This document shows positions 1-8,800 of a stretch of DNA of 41,462 nt, one piece after another; within the stretch, counting starts at the first letter, position 1, and the number at the start of each line of letters is the position of its first letter. Position numbers and translations under genes: made by a program. Source of the stretch: Pleionea sp052032335 (lineage in GTDB: Bacteria > Pseudomonadota > Gammaproteobacteria > Enterobacterales > Kangiellaceae); NCBI GenBank assembly GCA_052032335.1, contig JBPEWV010000002.1:1-41462 (forward strand). The letters are read 5' to 3'. Below the pieces are notes generated by a model, which had not been told where the DNA came from, ran no database searches, and saw only the letters and a list, made by a program, of their open reading frames with translations.

Positions 1-200
1 TTCCTTGTCAAGACTCTTCAGCAAACCTTAAGCCTTCATTACAGAACAGTAACATCCGCTTTAGCTAACATTACGCTCTGCGAAATCAATAAAAAGCTCG
101 GTGCATCAGTCATAGCTTTTGCCCGAACGCCTTATAAGGTATATTTTAACACTTGAGTCGATGCAAACTCGCAACCGTAACGTCTGCCTTAGAGGATTTC

Positions 201-1232
201 ATGAAAGGAAAAGCAACGTCTTTTGATATTGCGCACCAAGCCGGTGTTTCACAATCGACCGTATCGCGGGCGTTACGTGACAGTCCTTTAGTCAACGCAG
301 AAACTCGTGCCCGCATCAAACAAATAGCCAAAGAACTGAACTATAAAGTCGACAAAAATGCCAGCAGTTTGCGAACTCAACGCAGCGATACCATTGCGCT
401 ACTTTTGTTTGAAGACCCCACCAGCGACGAGTCACAGATCAATCCGTTTTTTCTCTCGATGCTCGGTAGCATCACACGTACTTGCGGTGACTATGGTTTC
501 GACCTACTGGTAAGTTTTCAAAAACTGGACGAAGACTGGCACGCCGAATACAAAGACACCCACAAAGCGGATGGCATAATTTTGCTCGGTTACGGCGACT
601 ACACCAATTATCAGGGCAAACTGGAGCAGTTGGCGGAACATAAAACACATTTTGTACTCTGGGGTGCTACCAATGAGGCCCAGCCGGGTGTTTCCATAGC
701 CTGCAACAATTTTGAAGGCGGCTATGAAATAACCCAGCACCTACTTCAACTTGGACGAAAAAACATAGCTTTCATTGGTGGCGCTTCGGCTCGATGCCCG
801 GAGTTTTACGATCGTTATAAAGGAAGTCTGAAAGCTCAGGAAGACGCGGGCACACCGGTTAATCGGGCCATGCAATTCGATGCGATCACCACTGAACAAT
901 CCGGTTACGAGGCCGCGCTTCAACTTATGGCGTCGCAACATCCGTTTGATGCCATCTTCTGTGCCAGTGATTTGATAGCGGTCGGCGTAATGAAAGCACT
1001 GCGCGATAAAGACATAAAAATACCCGACCAGGTGTCGGTTGTCGGGTACGATAACATTCCCTTGTCTGAATTTACTCGTCCTGCTTTGACAACAGTACAG
1101 CAAGACACCAAGTTGGCCGGAAAAAAACTGGTCGAAAGCCTGGTAAAACAAATTCGTGGGCAGGACGTTAGTAGCTGTTTATTACCCGCCAAACTTATCG
1201 TGCGTAATTCTTGCGGCAGCAATCTAGACTAA
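201..1232 (+). CDS. LacI/GalR-family transcriptional regulator, probable regulator of the glucan locus
   Basis: A 343-residue protein with the usual LacI layout. The N-terminal helix-turn-helix (residues about 7-30, with VSQSTVSRALRDS as the recognition region) is followed by a hinge segment (NASSLRTQRS, about 53-62) and a periplasmic-binding-protein-like sugar-sensing domain to the end. I chose the ATG at 201 because AGAGGA lies just upstream at 191-196 and the protein then begins just before the helix-turn-helix; the reading frame is open upstream to a TTG at 153, which I consider too long. The gene converges on the minus-strand glucan operon, and palindromic LacI-type sites with a central CG occur at the promoters of that locus. 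That makes this the likely binding protein, by inference from position. Its effector is unknown; maltose or another malto-oligosaccharide is the reasonable guess. No matching operator is visible upstream of the gene itself. Confidence 0.93.
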   Translation: MKGKATSFDIAHQAGVSQSTVSRALRDSPLVNAETRARIKQIAKELNYKVDKNASSLRTQRSDTIALLLFEDPTSDESQINPFFLSMLGSITRTCGDYGFDLLVSFQKLDEDWHAEYKDTHKADGIILLGYGDYTNYQGKLEQLAEHKTHFVLWGATNEAQPGVSIACNNFEGGYEITQHLLQLGRKNIAFIGGASARCPEFYDRYKGSLKAQEDAGTPVNRAMQFDAITTEQSGYEAALQLMASQHPFDAIFCASDLIAVGVMKALRDKDIKIPDQVSVVGYDNIPLSEFTRPALTTVQQDTKLAGKKLVESLVKQIRGQDVSSCLLPAKLIVRNSCGSNLD

Positions 1233-1337
1233 GAATGTGAAAGGTATTTTCTGTCGTATGAGTTGCAGATAAATCGGCACAGAGTTTCTAATTTAACGGC
1301 GCGTCTAACGAAACAATTCAGATTTTAACAGAGGCAT

Positions 1338-1396
1338 AAAAAAAGAGTGAGAGAAAACAAACCGAGCTCGTTATTGGAAAGTTTTCTCTTACTCTT
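1338..1396 (-). terminator. Rho-independent terminator of the glucan operon
   Basis: Arms 1343-1358 and 1381-1396 are complementary over 16 bp with a single G-T wobble. On the minus strand the hairpin is followed by a run of seven T (1338-1344 read in reverse, partly inside the arm). It lies 8 bp past the amylase stop codon, so it ends the minus-strand amylase transcript. Confidence 0.85.
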
Positions 1397-1403
1397 GGTT
1401 GAG

Positions 1404-3350
1404 TTATAAACTCAAGTTAAAAATATACGACTGCAATGGCTTTAAATCAACCTTTATGAACGATTTTTGTTCTTTAACGATCAACTTTGACTTGTATTCT
1501 TTCGATAACACATCAATTAAACGGTATTCACCGGGCTCAAGTTCCCACTGTTCAATTAATTCATCCTCTATTTTCAGCTCAAACTGATAACTTTTTTGGC
1601 GATCAAAATTAGACACGATAATAAATTGCTCATCATCATTCCAACGAGCAAAACTTAACAAACGATTGTTATAACCTGCGGTTTCCTCAAGGTTTGAAGC
1701 ATGCAAAGAGTGGAATTTTCCGTTAAAGGCCGGATGGTTGGCCGATATATTCATCAACCGAACGTAAAAATTACGAAGCTGTCTTTCGGCAGGCGTCAAC
1801 TTTGCACCGTCAAAGGCTCCGTTGTTCATCCAACGTTGTAAACTGGGAACGGCCCAATAATCAAAAATGGTGGTTCGACTCGGATCGCCAAACCCGGCAT
1901 CGCCTGAAGCGGGTTCGCCCAATGCCTGGGCAAAATACAACATGGTTGGCGAGCGACTGATGAGTGCGCTAACCACCATCGCCGGTTTTGCCGCGTTCGG
2001 GTCGCCGACAAACTCCGGGCTGGCAATGCGCTGCTCATCATGATTTTCCAAAAAATGCAGCAGGTACTGCTCAATATCGGAATATTTCTTTTGAACGTCG
2101 ATCAGCTTTGATGTCCCCTCCTTTCCCTGCATAATGGCTTTGATGGTGTCGTAGAAATCCACCTTGTCGTACAGATAATCCATCTTGCCCAAGTGAATAA
2201 AGTCACGGTACAAGTGAGGTTGATAAATCTCGGCCAATAAAAAACTATCAGCTTTTTTCATTTTAATTGCCGAGTTTAGATAGCTCCAGAACTCAACCGG
2301 CACCAACTCAGCAACATCAAATCGAAAGCCATCAACGCCTTTATCCAGCCAATATTCGACAATTTCTCGATATTTCACCCAACTCCCAGGCACCTGCTGT
2401 TGTTGCCAAAAACGGTAATGGGCCTCGATACCTTTGTTCGCAAATCCTTCGGGCAATTGCGGAAAATCGACGCTGCCATCCGGTTTCACACCGTAATTGA
2501 TTTTCACGGTTTCGTACCAGTCATTGCTGTCGGGTTGCGCTTTTCGGCTGCCATTGCCGGTCCACTTGGCAGGCGTTTCTTGAAACTCGCCATCGGCCAA
2601 TGGGTGCGGCTCGCCACCCAAAGGTTGATAACCGCCTTTGGCCTCGGGTACTTTGAACGACTGACCAACGATATAATAAAAGTTATTATCACGCTGGTAC
2701 TCAACCGTATCGTTATCGCTTGCACCAAAGTCTTCGACACCCTCAGGTTTCGAAATTGACTGATAGTTTCGAGCAACATGATTGGGCACAATATCAATAA
2801 TAACCTTCAAACCATGTTGATGGGTTCTCTGTATCAGGGCTTCAAATTCTTGTAATCGCTTGGCGGGGTCAACGGCCAGATCGGGATTCACATTGTAATA
2901 ATCTTTCACCGCATAAGGCGAACCGGCGCGACCTTTGACTACATCAGGATCATCCAAGCTGATCCCAAAATCGGAATAATCATTGATCACGGCATGGTGC
3001 AACACGCCGGTGTACCAAATGTGCGTCACGCCCAGCTCTTTAATCCCTTCGAGTGCTTTATCAGTAAAGTCGTTAAATTTACCAACGCCATTTTCCTGCA
3101 TTGTGCCCCAGGGTTTGTAAGTCGTATTCTTATTACCAAATAATCGGGTAAACACTTGATACAAGACCGGCTTACCTTGCTTGATCGGACCATTAACCGA
3201 CTCTTCAAACATTTTTTTAGTGTTTTCTTTTTGCGGTTGAATTTCTTGCGAAGATGTACTTTGCGGCAATGAGGAGCTTTGTTGATCGCACCCCATCACC
3301 ATCAACAGCGCACTCAAGGTGAGCAACAAATTCACTCTGATTTTATTCAT
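1404..3350 (-). CDS. GH13-family alpha-amylase, lipoprotein
   Basis: A 648-residue glycoside hydrolase family 13 enzyme expected to hydrolyse internal alpha-1,4 bonds of starch or maltodextrin. The four GH13 regions are all present: DIVPNH (186-191), GFRFD with nucleophile Asp345, LLAEIY with acid/base Glu374, and ENHD with Asp438. The N terminus is a lipoprotein signal ending VMGC with Cys21; Met at -2 is slightly unusual for a lipobox. A Ser/Gln-rich linker follows (about 22-45). The residue after the Cys is Asp, which by the Escherichia coli rule would favour retention in the inner membrane facing the periplasm. Start ATG at 3350 has a strong AGGAG 5 bp upstream. It lies 24 bp behind the GH31 gene, in one operon, and is followed by a terminator. 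GH13 subfamily and exact product pattern are not decided by sequence alone. Confidence 0.93.
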   Translation of the reverse strand: MNKIRVNLLLTLSALLMVMGCDQQSSSLPQSTSSQEIQPQKENTKKMFEESVNGPIKQGKPVLYQVFTRLFGNKNTTYKPWGTMQENGVGKFNDFTDKALEGIKELGVTHIWYTGVLHHAVINDYSDFGISLDDPDVVKGRAGSPYAVKDYYNVNPDLAVDPAKRLQEFEALIQRTHQHGLKVIIDIVPNHVARNYQSISKPEGVEDFGASDNDTVEYQRDNNFYYIVGQSFKVPEAKGGYQPLGGEPHPLADGEFQETPAKWTGNGSRKAQPDSNDWYETVKINYGVKPDGSVDFPQLPEGFANKGIEAHYRFWQQQQVPGSWVKYREIVEYWLDKGVDGFRFDVAELVPVEFWSYLNSAIKMKKADSFLLAEIYQPHLYRDFIHLGKMDYLYDKVDFYDTIKAIMQGKEGTSKLIDVQKKYSDIEQYLLHFLENHDEQRIASPEFVGDPNAAKPAMVVSALISRSPTMLYFAQALGEPASGDAGFGDPSRTTIFDYWAVPSLQRWMNNGAFDGAKLTPAERQLRNFYVRLMNISANHPAFNGKFHSLHASNLEETAGYNNRLLSFARWNDDEQFIIVSNFDRQKSYQFELKIEDELIEQWELEPGEYRLIDVLSKEYKSKLIVKEQKSFIKVDLKPLQSYIFNLSL

Positions 3351-3374
3351 TAATTCTCCTAAAGCCTGGATACG

Positions 3375-5786
3375 TTATTCAATGTTTAAGCGAGCGGATG
3401 AGTGATCCCAGTCAAGCACGAGGGTTAGCAGTTTTTCCTGCGGGCGGTAGTCCAACATTGTTAATTTTTCACCACGCCACTCGACGGCCTCTGGCTGCGA
3501 TGACCAATTATGAATTTTCACAGTCAACTGACGGTGCTGTGGCATGCTTTGATAGCCTTGACCACTACGCTCAAAGGAAATCGATAACCGGTCGTTTTCA
3601 AACTCGCTTCGAAATTCAAGTAACTCAAAGAGCCCTGCTTTCAAACTGTTGCTCGATTTGCCATCGTCTTCGTACATTTGCGACTGCGACGTCGACACAC
3701 TGTCATGGTGATAGTAGTGCAATTCAATCTGCTCGCTGGAATAATGCTCAGTGGTCGCGAATGCTTGTGTCATGGGTATGAATGCACCGGCTTTTACCAG
3801 TACCGGAATGGTTTGCAAAGTTAGTGGGTAGTCAATGGTTTGCTCGCCCTGAAATTCGGTTCCATTAAAAAAATCAAACCAGGTGCCTTGCGGTAAATCC
3901 ACTTTAATCGAATTCAATCCGGGCTGAGTAACCGGCTTGACCATCATGGACTCTCCCCAAAAATATTGCCGCTTTTCTTCCAGCCAACGCTGCGGTTGCT
4001 TTACTTGAAAAAATACCGGACGCATCAATGGCATTCCAGTGGTCGAATTCTGATACGCCATGGTGTAATGGTAAGGTAACAACCGATACCGTAAACGGAT
4101 AAAGTCGCGTGCGATGGCTTTGGTTTGTTCATCATGAAAAACCGGCTCTGGCGCAATATGATCTTGCGCATGAGGACGATACACCGGCTGAAATACGCCA
4201 TACTGCAACCAACGTAAATAAAGCTCCTGATCAAATGTTTCGCCACCGGCAAAACCGCCCAGATCAGAATGCGTATAAGCCAGACCAAACAAACTCATTT
4301 GTAAGGACAATTCAACCTGTGGTTTTAAACCGCCCCAACTGCGATCGACATCACCGGTCCAGGGAATAATGCCGTAACGTTGAGTGCCCAAAAAGCCACT
4401 GCGCATCATAATCATGGGTCGCGTGTCTGGCTGATGTTGCAAATAACTCTGATAAACAAGATTCGCCCATTGATGACCATAAGCATTATGTATTTCATCA
4501 CCACGCAGTGTCTGCTGTGATGCCGACATGGTATGAATGGTGTCATCGGGATGTACTTCTGGCTCCCCCAGGTCCCCCCAGGTTCCAGCGACGCCCTGTT
4601 TCATCAAATCGATATAAATGGCTTGAAACCAGTCGATCGCTTTTTCGTCGAAGACATCGATCAAGCAGGTGTTTCCAAAGTAAAAATCAAAACGCTTTGG
4701 CTCGCCTTTGCCATTTTTGGCACAAATGCCCCGACTTACCGCTTCGTCCCACCGCTTGGAAGAGCTGAGAATAAATGGTTCGGTGATTAATATGGTTTTC
4801 ACGCCCTGTTGTTTTAATGACGCAATCATTTTTTTCGGTTCCGGAAACGCTTGTTTATCCCACGCCAGATTTCCCATGTGCCCTTTGATGTCGGGACCAA
4901 ACCAGAACAAATCGATAATTACCGAATCGACTGGTATGTCCGCTTCACGAAACGCATTCACAACTGACTCGACTTCTTGTTGATTGCGATAGCCAAAACG
5001 CGACGCGTGATTACCAAACAACCATCGAGCGGGCATGGGTTGCTTACCGGTTACCTCAACGTAATTTTCGACCAATTCTGGGAACGAATCGGCTGCCGAA
5101 ATAATATAACTGGCTCGCCCACCAACAGACTCAAACTGCAGTTGATCGGTTTTGGAATAGCCAATGTCCATAAAACCGCTGGCGCTATTGTCAAAAGCAA
5201 TGAAGTATTTTTCACTCGACATCACGGCGGGTAAACTGTAATACATCTGGTTCGATTCGGTGGTGTAACCGTAATGTGCCCGATTGTATAAGGGAAATCG
5301 ATGGCCTCGACGATCCATTCCAACAATTCGCTGACCCGCACCAAAGATCGTTTCCTTCTCTTTTAAAGAAAACACCAGCTTCCGTTCACCGGGTGATGCC
5401 GCAAACGATTTTTGTTGCGAAATCAGCTGATCGTTATGAAAAAACTTAATCGCCAGCGACACCCTATTAACCTCTGCTCGCAACTGGCCATTGGTTAGTC
5501 TCAACCAATCTCCCTGTTGCTCAACGGTTGGTGCAACTTTCTTTGCCGACTCTGCGATAGCAAATGAAGGTATCTGTTTTATGTTCGGCGTGGACAGGGT
5601 AACCACCAATACATCGTTTTCATAAGCAGTCAATGAAATGGTTTTATCGCCAGAGCCAACCGACGCGCCATACTGGTCTATTGAAACCCGCGATTGATCA
5701 CAACCAACGATTAAACACAGTGTGACAAGCCCAATCAGCTTTGCAATCGCTCGGCGGTTGCAACGATTACCCAATGTCATAGCCAT
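3375..5786 (-). CDS. GH31 alpha-glucosidase or alpha-transglucosylase, lipoprotein
   Basis: An 803-residue GH31 protein. The catalytic barrel carries GTWGDLGEPE with predicted nucleophile Asp405 and IPWTGDVDRSWGG with predicted acid/base near Asp479, plus the usual aromatic and acidic residues (IIDLFWFGPD near 290-299). A beta-sandwich N-terminal domain and a C-terminal beta domain flank the barrel. The N terminus is a lipoprotein signal ending LIVGC (Cys29) with Asp at +2. Starts at 5786 or 5780 (two in-frame ATGs) are both possible; GGAG lies at 5800-5803. It is preceded by a hairpin terminator and followed closely by the amylase gene. GH31 lipoproteins in starch loci include hydrolases and the Cellvibrio Agd31B-type 4-alpha-glucosyltransferase, so trimming or rearranging malto-oligosaccharides in the periplasm is the likely role; the two cannot be told apart here. 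Confidence 0.92.
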   Translation of the reverse strand: MAMTLGNRCNRRAIAKLIGLVTLCLIVGCDQSRVSIDQYGASVGSGDKTISLTAYENDVLVVTLSTPNIKQIPSFAIAESAKKVAPTVEQQGDWLRLTNGQLRAEVNRVSLAIKFFHNDQLISQQKSFAASPGERKLVFSLKEKETIFGAGQRIVGMDRRGHRFPLYNRAHYGYTTESNQMYYSLPAVMSSEKYFIAFDNSASGFMDIGYSKTDQLQFESVGGRASYIISAADSFPELVENYVEVTGKQPMPARWLFGNHASRFGYRNQQEVESVVNAFREADIPVDSVIIDLFWFGPDIKGHMGNLAWDKQAFPEPKKMIASLKQQGVKTILITEPFILSSSKRWDEAVSRGICAKNGKGEPKRFDFYFGNTCLIDVFDEKAIDWFQAIYIDLMKQGVAGTWGDLGEPEVHPDDTIHTMSASQQTLRGDEIHNAYGHQWANLVYQSYLQHQPDTRPMIMMRSGFLGTQRYGIIPWTGDVDRSWGGLKPQVELSLQMSLFGLAYTHSDLGGFAGGETFDQELYLRWLQYGVFQPVYRPHAQDHIAPEPVFHDEQTKAIARDFIRLRYRLLPYHYTMAYQNSTTGMPLMRPVFFQVKQPQRWLEEKRQYFWGESMMVKPVTQPGLNSIKVDLPQGTWFDFFNGTEFQGEQTIDYPLTLQTIPVLVKAGAFIPMTQAFATTEHYSSEQIELHYYHHDSVSTSQSQMYEDDGKSSNSLKAGLFELLEFRSEFENDRLSISFERSGQGYQSMPQHRQLTVKIHNWSSQPEAVEWRGEKLTMLDYRPQEKLLTLVLDWDHSSARLNIE

Positions 5787-5803
5787 AGTAATTATTGTGC
5801 TCC

Positions 5804-5839
5804 AATTAAAAAAACAACCGCACTGTCGTGCGGTTGTTT
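5804..5839 (-). terminator. Intra-operon terminator between pullulanase and GH31
   Basis: A perfect 12-bp stem (5812-5823 with 5828-5839) and a TGTC tetraloop are followed on the minus strand by seven T. It lies between the pullulanase stop (5853) and the GH31 start (5786). Only a short space remains for a promoter downstream, so the two downstream genes probably depend on partial read-through. Confidence 0.85.
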
Positions 5840-5852
5840 ATCTGTTTATTAG

Positions 5853-8800
5853 TTAAAGTTGAGTAACGGTTATACTGGGAGCTGAATCGTTCGGACCCGT
5901 TACCGTGAACCGGTAAGTACCATCAACATCAACCGACAACTGAATGTCGGAGGCGTTGTAATACAAACGTTTGGCGACATCCAACAAAACTGTTTGGTCG
6001 TCACCACTGGCACCATAATTAATATCACTCCAGTCAGCATTGGCAAATTTAAATTGGTGATCGCCGGCACTCAATACCAAGTCAATAGAGTAGGTTGAAT
6101 CACCCTGATACACCAATTCATTATCGGTGCCCCAGCCATTGAATGAACCGCGTAAATAAATGGGCTGTTCACCGTACATTTGCGTTTGGTGTACGCTCAA
6201 ATATTGCTGCTGTGGATTTGAAGCATCGAGTAAGAAAGTGTATTCACCAGCTGTAGAAAAATCCATCGACATATTCGGCATACCACCGCCGGGCCCCAGC
6301 AACTTCGCGACATCTTCGGTTACTAAGGGTTCGCCATCACCCGCGCTTAAATCGACCGTTGACCAGTCAGACGACGCCACTTTAAACGCCTGTTCACCCG
6401 TGCTGGTCACGTCAATAATCACTTTATAAATCCCTTCACCCTGATGAACCAATTCAGAATCGGTGCTCCAGCTATTGATGTCACCACGAATATAAATGGC
6501 AGTCCCCGCGTAGACGTCGCTGTTGCGCACACGCAAAATGGGCGCTTCTGAATCACTGGCATCGACTTCAAAGAAGTAGTTTCCATCGACTGACGGTGTA
6601 ATGACTAGATTGTTATTGGTTCGATACAAGGTTTTGTCTTCATCCGGTGTAACCACATTATCAGAGCTGGTTTGAGCGCCAAAATTCACCGTTGACCAGT
6701 CTTCGGATGCAAACTTGAAGTTGTAAGATTGTCCACCGCTAAGATCGATGGCCACCCGGTACACACCATTACCTAAATACTCAAGCGCATCATTCGTGCT
6801 CCAGCCGTTCATGTCGCCACGAATGTAAGTCACGGTATCTCCGTAAGGCACCACGTCAGGTTCACCCGATGTGGCGTAAGCCGATAGACCTTGGCCCTGT
6901 CCAGCTTCCTGCGGTTTAACGAAAACCGCCATGGTCCGGGCCGGTACCGTAAAAGTACCTTCATCGCTGCCGGCGACAAAAGTGGCGCTGGCCACGGCAG
7001 AATCAACAGATGCCACTAGAGTTGGGTGCAACTCGAATCCCTCGGCCGTTGGTACGGTATGCGATTGCTCGGTGTCGGTGCCATTAACCATCACCACAAT
7101 GGCATCAACGGTCGGATCAAGATCCGGCAATCCCGTTCCATCATCGATGCTCATGACAATCACACCATGAGTCTGACCGCTGCCAATATTATGAAAGCCC
7201 ACACGATCGATAACGTCTTGTTCAGTGGTTAAACGAAACAATTTACTGTCACGTCGAATCGACAAGAATTCTTTGAAAACTGCATGGGCAAATGAAATCT
7301 CGGATGGCCCAATTTGCGTATAAGGACTCGCTGCCAAAGAAGAAATACTCAACTCTTCCGGTTGTTCCGAATTCGGGTACCAACGCCAGCCATTATCTTG
7401 CTCCAGCGGCAGCCCTTTGTTCCAGTTATTATCGAGCATCGAATAATCGACGCGATTAAACCAGTCACCCGAATCGTAGGAGTTTTTGTCCATCGATTTG
7501 GAACGCAGCATGTCACCGCCCAATTGTAAAAAGGGAATGCCCTGACTCATCAAAGGCAATGCCGCCGACACATTGGCAATGCGAACTCGATCGCTCAGAG
7601 ATGTTTCAAAGGGCAACTGAAACTGCAACATATCCCAAAGCGTTTCATTGTCGTGTTTCGAGACATAATTAACCACGTCCGCGGGATCCAGTGCGTAAGC
7701 GGCAGGATTGTAACTGCTGCCACTACTCGCCAACCCAGAGCTGCCTTCCAGTATGTAATTTGCCAACTGCCCGGTCATTCCCAGCTTGATGATATCTTGC
7801 GCGTTGAAGTCCGGATCGCTACCGCCTTTGAATAACCCGGCGTAACGAATGGCGTCACGTTGGCGATCGTTAAACGTCGCAATTTCAGTGCCTGCCATAT
7901 TGTCCTGATTGGCTTGATCGGAACGACCATCGTCGCGATACCAACCTTCACCGTAAAAATAATTGTCGGGGTCGATCGCCTGCACGCGTTCACGTGCCGA
8001 CAGCATCTGCTGCTTTGAGCCATGACTCATAATATCAAATCGGAAACCATCAACCGCGTAATGTTCGGTCCACAAAGCCAATGAGTCGGACATTAATTTG
8101 TCCATCATCACATGCTCCAATGCGGTATCGTTACAACAGGTCGATTGCTGAACGGCACCCGTGTAAGGATCACGTCGGTGGTAATAACCGGGCACCACTT
8201 TATCGAGTACAGAGTTGTCCCACAAACCTGCCGAGTTGGTATGGTTATAAACCACATCCAGAACAACTCGTAATCCGGTTTCGTGCAGCGCTTTCACCAT
8301 CGCGCGAAATTCTTTAATTCGCGTAACACCGGAAGGATTTGTCGCATACACACCATCGGGGACATTAAAATGTTTCGGATCGTAACCCCAGTTAAATGAA
8401 TCAAAACCTCGCATGTCATTGACCAGAGCCTGTTGTTGTTCAGACAAAGGACTGTAACTGGCAAGCACTTCCTGAATGATGGCGTTGTCGTCAACCGAAC
8501 CACACACTTCGGCATCCGAATTGACACGACAAAGATCACCAATGGTATCGTCCAGATCAACCTGAATATTTTCGCTTTCGTTAATACTGGCAATGTCGTT
8601 AGTCGGCAACAGGTGCAAGTGAGTGACGCCCGCTTGCGTTAAATTTGACAAGTGCAACATGGGTGCTGAACCGGTTTCGGTAAATGCCAGATATTTTCCA
8701 CGATAATCCGTACTCACCGTAGCATCGAGTGCACTGAAATCGCGCACATGCACTTCATAAATTACTGCGTCTTCAGGATCCGCAACGGTAGGAATGGAAT

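Noticed and set aside
117..145. Possible promoter of the LacI gene (TATATT at 140-145)
   Set aside because: The -10 is plausible but no -35 at proper distance matches well, so it is not listed.
153..200. Longer N terminus of the LacI regulator starting at TTG 153
   Set aside because: A ribosome site at 191-196 and the family start before the helix-turn-helix favour the ATG at 201.
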